A stretch of DNA of 34,099 bases from JBMNTP01 sp050945795. GTDB taxonomy: Bacteria > Bacillota > Clostridia > Christensenellales > MGBC116941. The position numbers were made by a program, and so were the translations under genes. Below the pieces are notes generated by a model that saw nothing but the letters and a program-made list of their open reading frames with translations, did not search any database and was not told the DNA's origin. The stretch is from positions 1 through 34,099 of the forward strand of contig JBMNTP010000022.1 in the NCBI GenBank assembly GCA_050945795.1, written 5' to 3'. How positions within the stretch are numbered: the first letter of the stretch is position 1; every line of letters begins with the position of its first letter. Positions 8,083 through 14,781 of the stretch are shown here, piece by piece.

Positions 8083-8088
8083 AATATT

Positions 8089-8117
8089 AGTTTACGCCGT
8101 TTGTTTGCAAATATCAA
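8089..8117 (-). promoter_or_regulatory. Promoter of small RNA copy 2
   Basis: Minus strand: TTGATA (8117-8112), 17-bp spacer, TAAACT (8094-8089). The predicted start at about 8082 coincides with the hairpin base. Confidence 0.7.
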
Positions 8118-8140
8118 TTCTATGTTGTTGTAACTCTAAC

Positions 8141-8218
8141 AAAATAGAAGCTGAGGTCTTGGTTCCGGGCCTACCTTCTGGTGATTCCAGCGTACTTCCC
8201 GGTACTCTCTCAGCTTCT
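8141..8218 (-). ncRNA. Putative small structured RNA, copy 3
   Basis: About 78 nt with the same outer and middle stems as copy 2. The apical stem is CTGG-AATCA-CCAG, where copy 2 has CTAG / CTAG: one base pair has changed on both sides and the loop sequence is entirely different. It ends in a short interrupted U-run (TATTTTG), so termination may be weaker and read-through into copy 2 is possible. Confidence 0.62.
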
Positions 8219-8224
8219 AATATT

Positions 8225-8253
8225 AGTCTACGCGAATTGTTCAAAAATATCAA
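8225..8253 (-). promoter_or_regulatory. Promoter of small RNA copy 3
   Basis: Minus strand: TTGATA (8253-8248), 17-bp spacer, TAGACT (8230-8225). The predicted start at about 8218 coincides with the hairpin base. The repeated sequence ends exactly at the -35 box. Confidence 0.7.
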
Positions 8254-8499
8254 CCCCGCCGACGCAAAAGATAGGCTGCGACTGGGGGAGGGTGATGCCT
8301 GCAGATACTCCAAGGCCGGCAGACAGACGCTGCATCTTCAAGCGCACGAAATATACATTCGCATTGTGATTGCAGAATCATAATATCATTTTTTATCCTT
8401 AAGACAATAAACCATTCGAAAACACAGCATAAAATGCGCCGATTCTGCTTGCAAAGCGGGTTTGATGGTGCAATATCTAGGCTGCGAGCATAAAAATAT
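8254..8499. other. Non-coding stretch between the RNA array and the tRNA
   Basis: No gene or repeat that I can support. Short open frames here lack ribosome binding sites and overlap the repeat array. Confidence 0.5.
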
Positions 8500-8525
8500 C
8501 GCGCACCGCCAAAAGACAGTGCGCG
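8493..8525 (-). terminator. Second terminator downstream of tRNA-Pro
   Basis: Stem CGCGCAC / GTGCGCG (8500-8506 and 8519-8525), followed on the minus strand by GATATTTTTAT. It could end the tRNA transcript that passes the first hairpin. Confidence 0.5.
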
Positions 8526-8541
8526 AATTGATTTTATTTGG

Positions 8542-8573
8542 CTTACCTTTCTTTTTTCCAAAAGAAAGGTAAG
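8542..8573 (-). terminator. Hairpin directly 3' of tRNA-Pro
   Basis: Perfect 14-bp inverted repeat (8542-8555 and 8560-8573) with a 4-nt loop, starting at the base after the encoded CCA. The T-tract inside the arm rather than after it makes it a processing or weak termination signal. Confidence 0.55.
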
Positions 8574-8650
8574 TGGTCGAGGTGACAGGATTTGAACCTG
8601 CGACCTTCTGGTCCCGAACCAGACGCGCTACCAAGCTGCGCTACACCTCG
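8574..8650 (-). tRNA. tRNA-Pro (anticodon CGG)
   Basis: Full cloverleaf. Acceptor stem CGAGGTG (8650-8644) pairs with CACCTCG (8584-8578). The D-arm contains AGCGCAGCTTGGTAGCGC. The anticodon stem is TCTGG / CCAGA around loop TTCGGGA, giving anticodon CGG. The T-arm has GGTTCAAATCC. The 3' CCA is encoded in the DNA, preceded by discriminator A. A tRNA beside a decayed accessory patch is a common integration context, but I found no duplicated tRNA end. Confidence 0.97.
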
Positions 8651-8892
8651 AAAGATTGTTTGCGACCGCCGCAATTAACGGTCACGATAGCGATTATAGC
8701 ACGATTTTATATTTCATGCAATATATGAAAGTTGAAAACATATAAGAGTTTTACTTTGCCGGTGATAATGATGGTTTTAGAAGGGAAATAGTATCTAAGA
8801 CAGGGGAAAGCAGAGGGAAGCGGGAGTGAAACGGTGGAAAACAGCGTCAAAACGATACGGTGAGCGGGTGGCGGCGTGACACGCTTTGGGCA

Positions 8893-8918
8893 AATAAAAA
8901 AGCGGCTGTGACGCCGCT
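8893..8918 (-). terminator. Terminator of the first gntR gene
   Basis: AGCGGC / GCCGCT stem (8901-8906 and 8913-8918), followed on the minus strand by a T6 run, 12 bp past the stop codon. Confidence 0.85.
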
Positions 8919-8930
8919 ATTATTTTGCTT

Positions 8931-9737
8931 TTAGTTTTCCTCATGAAGCTGCAAGTCGGATACCGCGCTCGTTATCAGCTTATCGTCTATCGAGCCGGAA
9001 GTTGGGGACTCGTTTTCGGATGACGAGCTGTTATATTTATAGTAGCTTTCAAGAAGATTGCTGTGCGCATATTTAAGGTGCTTAAACATCATTTCGTGGG
9101 CGAGGTCTTCATCTCCAAGCTTTATGGCGTCCAGTATGCGCTGATGCTCTTCTACGGCGGTTATCGACTTGCCTGCATCTTTAGCTACCATAAGCGAGGC
9201 TTTACAAGAGCTGGTGATAAGATTGCTGCACAAAAGGTATATGCTATCGAGTGTGGCGTTTCCGGCTGCCTTAACCAGCTCTTTATGAAACGATATATCA
9301 TGGTCGTAACCGATTTCATCCTTATCAAGAAGCGCGCTCATGGCGTTTATTGAATTCTGAATACGGGCTATATCTTTTGGGCCGGCATTTCGAGTGGCCA
9401 TTCTAACGATATACGCCTCAAGCAGCATTCTTATCTCCATAAGCTCGACAATGGCCTGAGCGCTGGGCATGAACTCCTGCATCATATGCGAGAGCAGTAC
9501 ATCGAATGTGATTTCCTTTACATAATGCGAGCCTTCTTTAACTTCAAGAAGCCCGTTTTCATTCATTATGCGGAGCGCTTCGCGTATTACTGTTCTGCTT
9601 ACGCCCATCTCCTCGGCAAGCTTTCTTTCGGCCGCGAGCTTACCGCCCGGCTTTAGTATTCCGGAGCGTATCTGCTGACTGATGCGGTCTACGACAAGCG
9701 CAGACAGCCTTGTTTTATTTATTCTGGTACTTTCCAT
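8931..9737 (-). CDS. GntR-family (FadR/FCD subfamily) transcription regulator
   Basis: 268 residues. An N-terminal winged helix (RLSALVVDRISQQIRSGILKPGGKLAAERKLAEEMGVSRTVIREALRIMNENGLLEVKEG, residues ~7-70) is followed by an all-helical FCD effector domain. The FCD domain keeps the pattern EIRMLLEAYIVRMA...DISFHKELVKAAGN...EEHQRILDAI, with the His/Asp residues that commonly hold a metal. The quoted stretches show helix-turn-helix and ligand-domain hallmarks. The start at 9737 has AGGAGG 8 nt upstream; an upstream in-frame ATG at 9773 has no site. It is divergent from the IlvD/Edd dehydratase across a 556-bp gap and probably controls it. The effector is likely a sugar acid, by context only. 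Confidence 0.93.
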   Translation of the reverse strand: MESTRINKTRLSALVVDRISQQIRSGILKPGGKLAAERKLAEEMGVSRTVIREALRIMNENGLLEVKEGSHYVKEITFDVLLSHMMQEFMPSAQAIVELMEIRMLLEAYIVRMATRNAGPKDIARIQNSINAMSALLDKDEIGYDHDISFHKELVKAAGNATLDSIYLLCSNLITSSCKASLMVAKDAGKSITAVEEHQRILDAIKLGDEDLAHEMMFKHLKYAHSNLLESYYKYNSSSSENESPTSGSIDDKLITSAVSDLQLHEEN

Positions 9738-9887
9738 GACATGGCCTCCTATAAGGGTGATTCTATGCTTCACGTGTCGACGGCGCTGGAGTTGCCGCCT
9801 TCAAGCAGCAACGCGCATTATGACCGGCGGTATAAATGCGTAAGAAGTCTTATATTATATCGGGCGAAAGATGCCCGCAATATATAA

Positions 9888-9916
9888 ATTATATCTGCCG
9901 CCATATATAAAAGCAA
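9888..9916 (-). promoter_or_regulatory. Promoter of the first gntR gene
   Basis: Minus strand: TTGCTT (9916-9911), 17-bp spacer, perfect TATAAT (9893-9888). It implies a leader of about 145 nt. Confidence 0.6.
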
Positions 9917-10139
9917 GCGTGCATTATTGCATAAAAATAGAATTATAAATATTTAAGAGGATTATAATAAACCGAAAATAAGGTCGTATCGCTTTTAAAA
10001 AGCCTTATTATACGGCGACGTGACGCAAAATATCAATATTTATAGGTGGATTTTGGTTCTTATTAAGCCTCGGAAGTTTGATGGGGATTTATAAATATGT
10101 AAGACCGGTTTTTGGTATAAGGTAAGACTATATATTTTG

Positions 10140-10169
10140 TTGCCGAAAAGGGGAGATACGGTGTATACT
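10140..10169 (+). promoter_or_regulatory. Promoter of the IlvD/Edd dehydratase gene
   Basis: TTGCCG (10140-10145), 18-bp spacer, TATACT (10164-10169). GGAGAT and ATCTCC lie on either side of the -10 box and could form an operator. The leader would be about 115 nt. Confidence 0.5.
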
Positions 10170-10293
10170 TGTAATATGTCAAACATCTCCGTTGCGGGAG
10201 ATTATGTTAAAACGGCGGACTTTAAGCTGTTGATTCGTTTAATATGCAGCGGAAAATCGCATTAGTATATTAGTATATTGGGAGGTATTCAGT

Positions 10294-11970
10294 TTGGCAA
10301 GGACTAACATTCTTAAGAACAGGGAAGAGTTTTCACTTAACAGAAGCGGATTTAAGGCTATGGGTTATAGCAATGACGATCTTGACCGTCCGATTATAGG
10401 CATAGCCAATGCATGGAATACGCTGGTTCCCGGCCATTTCAACCTTGATCAGGTTGGGGAATATGTAAAGCGCGGCATATACCGGGGCGGCGGCACTGCC
10501 GTTGAATTCGGAGTTATAGGCGCGTGCGACGGCATAGCGCAGGGACACGACGGTATGCATTTTATACTGCCTTCGCGTGAGCTTATAGCTAACGACGTAG
10601 AGGTTATGACGCAGGCACACAATCTCGCGGCGCTGGTGCTGCTCGGCTCCTGCGATAAAATAGTTCCGGGAATGCTTATGGCGGCGGCAAGGCTTGATAT
10701 ACCCTGCATACTTTTGCCGGGCGGGCCTATGCTGGGCGGCTATGAGTTTGACGGCAGGAAATCTGATATGACTTCTATATCAGAGGCTCTTGGCATGTAC
10801 AAGGCCGGCAAAATAGAGTGGCAGGACTTTGAGGATTTAGAGGAAGGATACTGCTCATCCTGTGGTTCCTGCTCTTTCTACGGCACAGCCAATACAATGT
10901 GCTGCATGAGCGAATCTATGGGCATGACGCTGCCGGGCGGAGCTATGACTCCCGCCGCTCATCCCGACCGCTTAAGGCTGGCGGTGAAAACAGGCGAAGC
11001 TATATGTGAGCTGGCAAAAAGAGGAATAACATCAAGGCAGATTATTACCAAGAAATCAATAGAGAACGCTATACGTATGTGTCTGGCGACAAGCGGCTCA
11101 ACAAACGCCGTTATGCATCTTTCGGCAATAGCTTATGAGGCCGAGCTTGATATAAACGTTATAGAGACATTTGAACGCTTTAATAAGGAAACACCTGTTA
11201 CGGCGCGTGTATATCCCGCCTGCAATTCGGATATGAACGACCTTTTCCAGGCCGGCGGAGTGCCGCGCATACAGACCGGCATAAGGCCGCTGCTGCATAC
11301 CGATGTTATGACGGTTACAGGAAAGACGCTTGGGGAAAACATGGACGGTTTCCGTTTCCGCCATATAGAGGAATGTGACTGCATTACAGATATGGATAAC
11401 CCGTATAACACGACCGGCGGCTTGGCTATCTTAAGGGGCAATCTCGCGCCTGATACCGCCGTTACAAAGCCCGGCGCTATCGACCCTTCAGTAAGGCATT
11501 TTAAGGGCGAGGCGATATGCTTTGACTGCGAGGAGGACGCCAACGAAGCCATACTTCAAGGCAAGGTTAAGCCGGGAATGGTTGTTGTTATAAGGTATGA
11601 AGGGCCTAAGGGCGGCCCGGGCATGCGCGAGATGTATAAGGCGATGAAGTATCTAAATGGTATGGGCCTTGCAAAATGCACCGCGCTTATAACGGACGGG
11701 CGCTTTTCCGGCACGAATAACGGCTGCTTTGTAGGGCATATTTCGCCGGAGGCGGCAAGCGGCGGCCCGCTGGCCATAGTGCGCGACGGCGATATTATAG
11801 AGGTTGATACAAACGGCTGCATACTTACACTTCATGTACCGGACGAAGAGATTGAACGCCGGCTTAATGAATGGCAGCCGAAAGAGCCGCTGTTTAAGAG
11901 GGGATATCTCGCCGTTTACTCAAAGCTGGTATCTTCCGCCGCCGAAGGCTCAATAATAAGATACGAATAA
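10294..11970 (+). CDS. IlvD/Edd-family dehydratase, probably sugar-acid dehydratase
   Basis: 558 residues, full length for the family, which removes water from 2,3-dihydroxy acids using an Fe-S cluster. Cluster cysteines are Cys120 (SCDK) and Cys190/Cys193 (CSSCGSCSFYGTANTM). The position that is Cys in [2Fe-2S] family members is Gly47 (LVPGH), as in E. coli IlvD, so an oxygen-labile [4Fe-4S]-type site is plausible. The C-terminal active-site signature YEGPKGGPGMREM...LITDGRFSG is intact. The start is TTG at 10294 with GGGAGG 8 nt upstream. The neighbours (GntR/FCD, enolase-superfamily dehydratase, KDPG aldolase) favour an aldonate or uronate-derived substrate over branched-chain amino acid synthesis, but true IlvD is not excluded. 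Confidence 0.9.
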   Translation: MARTNILKNREEFSLNRSGFKAMGYSNDDLDRPIIGIANAWNTLVPGHFNLDQVGEYVKRGIYRGGGTAVEFGVIGACDGIAQGHDGMHFILPSRELIANDVEVMTQAHNLAALVLLGSCDKIVPGMLMAAARLDIPCILLPGGPMLGGYEFDGRKSDMTSISEALGMYKAGKIEWQDFEDLEEGYCSSCGSCSFYGTANTMCCMSESMGMTLPGGAMTPAAHPDRLRLAVKTGEAICELAKRGITSRQIITKKSIENAIRMCLATSGSTNAVMHLSAIAYEAELDINVIETFERFNKETPVTARVYPACNSDMNDLFQAGGVPRIQTGIRPLLHTDVMTVTGKTLGENMDGFRFRHIEECDCITDMDNPYNTTGGLAILRGNLAPDTAVTKPGAIDPSVRHFKGEAICFDCEEDANEAILQGKVKPGMVVVIRYEGPKGGPGMREMYKAMKYLNGMGLAKCTALITDGRFSGTNNGCFVGHISPEAASGGPLAIVRDGDIIEVDTNGCILTLHVPDEEIERRLNEWQPKEPLFKRGYLAVYSKLVSSAAEGSIIRYE

Positions 11971-11997
11971 GCATATTAAAGCTTTTAAAAGCAATAT

Positions 11998-12035
11998 AAA
12001 GAACAGTCCGCCTTATTTAAGGCGGACTGTTCTTT
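11998..12035. terminator. Bidirectional terminator, dehydratase / second gntR
   Basis: Perfect arms of 15 bp or more (12001-12015 and 12018-12032) with A/T flanks, extending to AAAG / CTTT. It lies between convergent genes. Confidence 0.88.
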
Positions 12036-12053
12036 ATACTTCTAAACAAAATA

Positions 12054-12698
12054 TTAAGATATATGCTCCGACATCAGCTTATCAAGCATTTCAAGGTCGT
12101 TTGTACGCAGTGCGCGCAGCAATTCGTAATGCTGCTCGGCTATATGCGTTATGCTCGGCTCCATGCGGGTAAGCGAATGTATTTGAATGTATACACGGCT
12201 CGATAGCGAACGCCATATCGCTCTTAGTGTAGGGCCGACGCATTTGTTTACAAGGGTATCGTGGAACTCGGAGTCTAATGTCGCTGCCTCCTCGGCATCC
12301 TGACGCAGGCAGGCATCGTGCAGCTTATCGACTATAGCGACAAGCGCCGTATAGTCTTCGTCTGACAGCAGCTCTCTTGCCTGTAAATAAGCGTAACGCT
12401 CTATTATGCGGCGTATAGGTATATATACTTCTCTCGTTTCATGCTCCGATATCTCGGCTACAACGGCGCCGCGGTATGGAAACGAGCAGACAAGCCCTTC
12501 TTGCTCCAGCCGCTGCAGCGCCTCGCGTACCGGTCCGCGGCTGACGTTAAGCTGGCTGGCGAGATCCGCCTCTACAAGCTTAAAGCCGGCGGGTATATCG
12601 CCCGAGAGTATACTTGAGCTTATAGCCTCATACGCTATATCCTTCATGGATTTCATAGGGGGGCGCTGAAGCTTAAATTTTGATTTATCCGTTTTCAT
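12054..12698 (-). CDS. GntR-family (FCD) transcription regulator 2
   Basis: 214 residues. The winged-helix part at ~18-85 (AYEAISSSILSGDIPAGFKLVEADLASQLNVSRGPVREALQRLEQEGLV) has the strongly conserved SRGPVREAL recognition helix. The FCD domain follows, with LDSEFHDTLV and, near the end, EQHYELLRALRTNDLE, the usual ligand/metal residues. It differs clearly from the first GntR protein and lacks its Ser-rich C-terminal tail. GGTGG lies about 7 nt before the ATG. It is divergent from the enolase-superfamily gene and shares with it a region that holds a palindromic operator, so it most likely represses that gene. Confidence 0.93.
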   Translation of the reverse strand: MKTDKSKFKLQRPPMKSMKDIAYEAISSSILSGDIPAGFKLVEADLASQLNVSRGPVREALQRLEQEGLVCSFPYRGAVVAEISEHETREVYIPIRRIIERYAYLQARELLSDEDYTALVAIVDKLHDACLRQDAEEAATLDSEFHDTLVNKCVGPTLRAIWRSLSSRVYIQIHSLTRMEPSITHIAEQHYELLRALRTNDLEMLDKLMSEHIS

Positions 12699-12760
12699 CT
12701 TTCCACCATTATATATATTGCGCGCGAATAAAGCGTATAAGCGTCGCTTGCGATGAGGCT

Positions 12761-12789
12761 AATATACCATAAAAGCAAACTATCAACAA
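12761..12789 (-). promoter_or_regulatory. Promoter of gntR2
   Basis: Minus strand: TTGTTG (12789-12784), 17-bp spacer, TATATT (12766-12761). It lies back to back with the dehydratase promoter. Confidence 0.6.
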
Positions 12790-12802
12790 CAAAAAAAATA
12801 AT

Positions 12803-12814
12803 ATTGTCAACAAT
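12803..12814. promoter_or_regulatory. Palindromic operator, probable GntR2 binding site
   Basis: ATTGT-CA-ACAAT, a 5-bp palindrome with a 2-bp centre, of the type bound by FCD-subfamily GntR proteins. It abuts the -35 box (12814-12819) of the dehydratase promoter and lies 14 bp upstream of the gntR2 -35 box, so one bound dimer could affect both. Confidence 0.6.
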
Positions 12815-12842
12815 TGACTAGCGGCGGGCGGCATGCTATAAT
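12814..12842 (+). promoter_or_regulatory. Promoter of the enolase-superfamily gene
   Basis: TTGACT (12814-12819), 17-bp spacer, perfect TATAAT (12837-12842). It is one of the strongest promoters in the window, with an operator touching its -35 box. Confidence 0.8.
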
Positions 12843-13060
12843 AACGGTGTCAAAATAATAATGGGAATAAATGCCCGGTTGGGTATTAATACTCGGATTT
12901 CTCTTTTCGTTCACAGGTACATCGTTTTCAAATTTATTTTTAATTATATATAGCTTATGTTTCTCTTTATGGTTACCCAGGCGATGCTCTCATTTGCGGA
13001 ATTAATACATTTGGCATATTTTTGGCGAGGTTACGCCGATATATAATTGGGAGGTACCGT

Positions 13061-14203
13061 ATGAAGATCACCAAAGTCGAAGCCATTCCAGTAAGACAAC
13101 CGGGCGAGATGCTGCTTATAAATGACAGCGCCCAAGACGGCGTAATAATACGCATTCAAACAGATGAGGGCATTACCGGATACGGTGAGGTGGATTCTGC
13201 GCCGTGGGTTATAAAATCCATAATAGAATCGCCTGTTTCGCATCGCATATGCCGGGGATTGGCAACGGTGGTTGAGGGCAGAGACCCTCAAGACGTTGTT
13301 AAGATATGGGACGATATGTATGTTGCCAGTCTGTTTTATGGCGGATTTGGCGCTGCCATACATGCCATGAGCGGTATTGATATTGCGATATGGGATATAC
13401 TCGGCAAGGCAGCGAACCTGCCTGTTTATAAGCTTTTAGGCGGCAAATACCGTGACAATGTAAGGCTGTACGCCAGCACGCTTATGCCGTATACGCCCGA
13501 AGAAGCGGCGGAGTCAGCGCTTAAGTGGAAGGCGGATGGATATACTGCCATTAAAATGGGATGGGGCGGATTTGAGCAGGGCATACGCAAATCGGTTAAG
13601 CTTGCCGAGGCGGCAAGGCAGGCGGTAGGCGATGATATCGATCTTCTCTTTGACATAGGATTTATACCGTCGGCGGAGTGGACTGTTGAAGCGCCGTCGA
13701 TTATACAGCTTGTTAAAGAGCTGGAGCCGTTCAATCCTTATCTTATTGAAGAGCCTTTGTTCCCGCATGACTATGAAGGATACAAGCGCTTGCAAGCAGC
13801 GGTTACAACGCGCATAGCGTGTGGCGAAAACAGTACTACGCTTGGCGGGTTTAAAACGCTTATAGACTACTGCGGTTTGTCGATAGTGCAGCCGGATATA
13901 TCGCGCTGCGGCGGTATAACCGAAGCGCGGAGGATAGCAAACTACGCGGCTGCAAAGCGCATAAATATAATTCCGCACGCGTGGAGCTCGGATATACTTA
14001 TAGCGGCATCGCTGCACGTTATAGCGTCGATACCAAACAACGACATTATGGAATTCTGCGTGTGGGATACGCCGATTAGGAAAGAGATGATCAGAAACCC
14101 GTTTGTTGCAAAAGACGGCTATGTCAGCATACCTGACGGCCCCGGCCTCGGCGTTGAGATAAACGATGAGGCTATAGAAAAGTACAGGGTGGATAAGTAT
14201 TGA
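13061..14203 (+). CDS. Mandelate racemase/muconate lactonizing enzyme-like protein (sugar-acid dehydratase)
   Basis: 380 residues of the enolase superfamily, MR-like subgroup. Magnesium ligands are readable as Asp198 (LLFDIGF), Glu230/231 (YLIEEP) and Glu256 (ACGEN). Asp279 (VQPDISRCGG) and His306 (IIPHAW) form the Asp-His dyad that acts as acid/base in MR-type dehydratases. The usual K-x-K motif reads Lys165-Met-Gly167, so the second lysine is missing. Many aldonate and aldarate dehydratases belong here; the specific acid cannot be told. The start at 13061 has GGGAGG 7 nt upstream. It is adjacent to gntR2 and between the other sugar-acid genes, which points to production of a 2-keto-3-deoxy acid for the aldolase. 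Confidence 0.92.
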   Translation: MKITKVEAIPVRQPGEMLLINDSAQDGVIIRIQTDEGITGYGEVDSAPWVIKSIIESPVSHRICRGLATVVEGRDPQDVVKIWDDMYVASLFYGGFGAAIHAMSGIDIAIWDILGKAANLPVYKLLGGKYRDNVRLYASTLMPYTPEEAAESALKWKADGYTAIKMGWGGFEQGIRKSVKLAEAARQAVGDDIDLLFDIGFIPSAEWTVEAPSIIQLVKELEPFNPYLIEEPLFPHDYEGYKRLQAAVTTRIACGENSTTLGGFKTLIDYCGLSIVQPDISRCGGITEARRIANYAAAKRINIIPHAWSSDILIAASLHVIASIPNNDIMEFCVWDTPIRKEMIRNPFVAKDGYVSIPDGPGLGVEINDEAIEKYRVDKY

Positions 14204-14296
14204 GCAGGCTTATCCGCCGGTGCTCCCTGCGTTAAGAGCGGCGCCGCGACTGCGTGATGGTGTCGGCCGCGGCGCAAGCAGGGTAAAGCGTTTATT

Positions 14297-14322
14297 AAAA
14301 GCCCGCCATATGGCGGGCTTTT
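14297..14322 (+). terminator. Terminator of the enolase-superfamily gene
   Basis: AAAAGCCCGCC / GGCGGGCTTTT, a near-perfect palindrome with a minimal loop and T-run, about 95 bp past the stop codon. Confidence 0.8.
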
Positions 14323-14350
14323 GCTTGCGCAAAAGCCGTGCCGATTTGAT

Positions 14351-14420
14351 AACCTCCCCGCGATGGGATTCTTAAGGGATGACTGTCCTTTAAGCGGAGG
14401 TCTCATGGCAGCGCCTCCAA
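14351..14420 (-). repeat. Dispersed repeat, copy A (minus orientation)
   Basis: On the minus strand this reads TGGAGGCGCTGCCATGA, then CCTCCGCTTAAAGG, then CCCTTAAGAATCCC. It matches the cores at 16747-17096 and 33363-33428. It lies in the 285-bp gap before the zinc-ribbon gene. Confidence 0.75.
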
Positions 14421-14446
14421 CGTTCTTTCCCTTCATCCAACGTGAC

Positions 14447-14482
14447 AAAAAAGATCCGGACTTTTAAGTAGTCCGGATCTTT
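14447..14482. terminator. Terminator of the zinc-ribbon / aldolase operon
   Basis: 12-bp arms AAGATCCGGACT / AGTCCGGATCTT (14451-14462 and 14470-14481), followed on the minus strand by T6. It lies just past the zinc-ribbon stop codon. Confidence 0.85.
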
Positions 14483-14488
14483 GGCGGT

Positions 14489-14689
14489 CTATACGACTTT
14501 TTCGAAAACCGCGGCGCAGGCGGGGCAGGTTATCCTAAGCCTGCCTTTTCCGCGAGGCACGCGAGATATCCGGCGGCATTGAGGGCATCTTACATATTTA
14601 TGTGTCTTACGGTTTATGAAAACGTCCCTTCGCAGCCTGAGCCATGCCGCCGCTTTACTATAAATATTGTTAAATATACTTGGCTTCAA
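14489..14689 (-). CDS. Small zinc-ribbon protein
   Basis: 66 residues. The basic N-terminal half (SKAAAWLRLRRDVFINRKTH) is followed by a four-cysteine ribbon: CPQC, then the basic link RRISRVPRGKGRLRI, then CPAC. This R-V-P-R-G-K-G pattern between two C-P-x-C pairs occurs in small uncharacterised Bacillota proteins. The start is TTG at 14689 with GGAGG 7 nt upstream. It follows the aldolase gene by 92 bp on the same strand and may share its transcript. No function is assigned; zinc binding is a safe inference. Confidence 0.8.
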   Translation of the reverse strand: MKPSIFNNIYSKAAAWLRLRRDVFINRKTHKYVRCPQCRRISRVPRGKGRLRITCPACAAVFEKVV

Positions 14690-14781
14690 TACTGTCCTCC
14701 CATCCGAGCCCTCAAGCGCAGGCTAACCCTACAATATTATATTGCCGGTCAGCGCCTCGTATGCTCGGGAGAGGCGAAGTT

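Larger units (their letters stand above)
7820..8253 (-). repeat. Tandem array of three promoter-hairpin-terminator units
   Basis: Three units of about 136-142 bp, plus a partial linker at the left edge (TTTGCAAATATCAA at about 7824-7837). Each unit consists of a ~65-bp linker and a 73-78-bp imperfect palindrome (7868-7945, 8010-8082, 8146-8218). Linkers are well conserved. Units 2 and 3 are nearly identical and unit 1 is more diverged. Read on the minus strand, every linker is a sigma-A-type promoter and every palindrome ends in a T-run. No coding potential is apparent. I do not recognise this element. Confidence 0.85.
9738..10293. other. Long divergent control region, gntR / dehydratase
   Basis: 556 AT-rich bp without a gene. 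It holds one promoter in each direction (listed separately) and an inverted repeat AATAAGG / CCTTATT at 9977-9983 and 10003-10009. A pair GGAGAT / ATCTCC (about 10152-10157 and 10185-10190) flanks the -10 box of the dehydratase promoter and is a possible operator. Nothing coding is seen. Confidence 0.6.
12699..13060. other. Divergent control region, gntR2 / enolase-superfamily dehydratase
   Basis: 362 bp with no supported gene. It holds two divergent promoters and one operator (listed separately), then a leader of about 210 nt before the dehydratase start. A 30-codon open frame begins at the ATG at 12861, but it has no ribosome binding site. I see no known riboswitch in the leader. Confidence 0.6.

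Noticed and set aside
7820..8253. CRISPR array or integron attC array
   Set aside because: Only three units, the hairpins are longer and more similar than spacers would allow, no cas or integrase gene is nearby, and each unit carries promoter boxes and a T-run.
7820..8253. Antitoxin RNA repeats of a type III toxin-antitoxin system
   Set aside because: Type III antitoxin repeats are shorter, sit behind one promoter and precede a ToxN-type gene. Here every unit has its own promoter and no such gene is seen.
8066..8383. Open frames across the hairpin array (105, 73 and 62 codons)
   Set aside because: They run through the palindromic repeats in several frames, have no ribosome binding site and differ between copies in ways that conserve RNA stems rather than protein.
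10294..11970. Calling the dehydratase ilvD outright
   Set aside because: Family-level motifs do not separate branched-chain from sugar-acid enzymes, and the neighbours favour sugar acids.
12861..12953. Leader peptide in the enolase-superfamily transcript
   Set aside because: A 30-codon frame with no ribosome binding site and no run of regulatory codons or attenuator hairpin pair.
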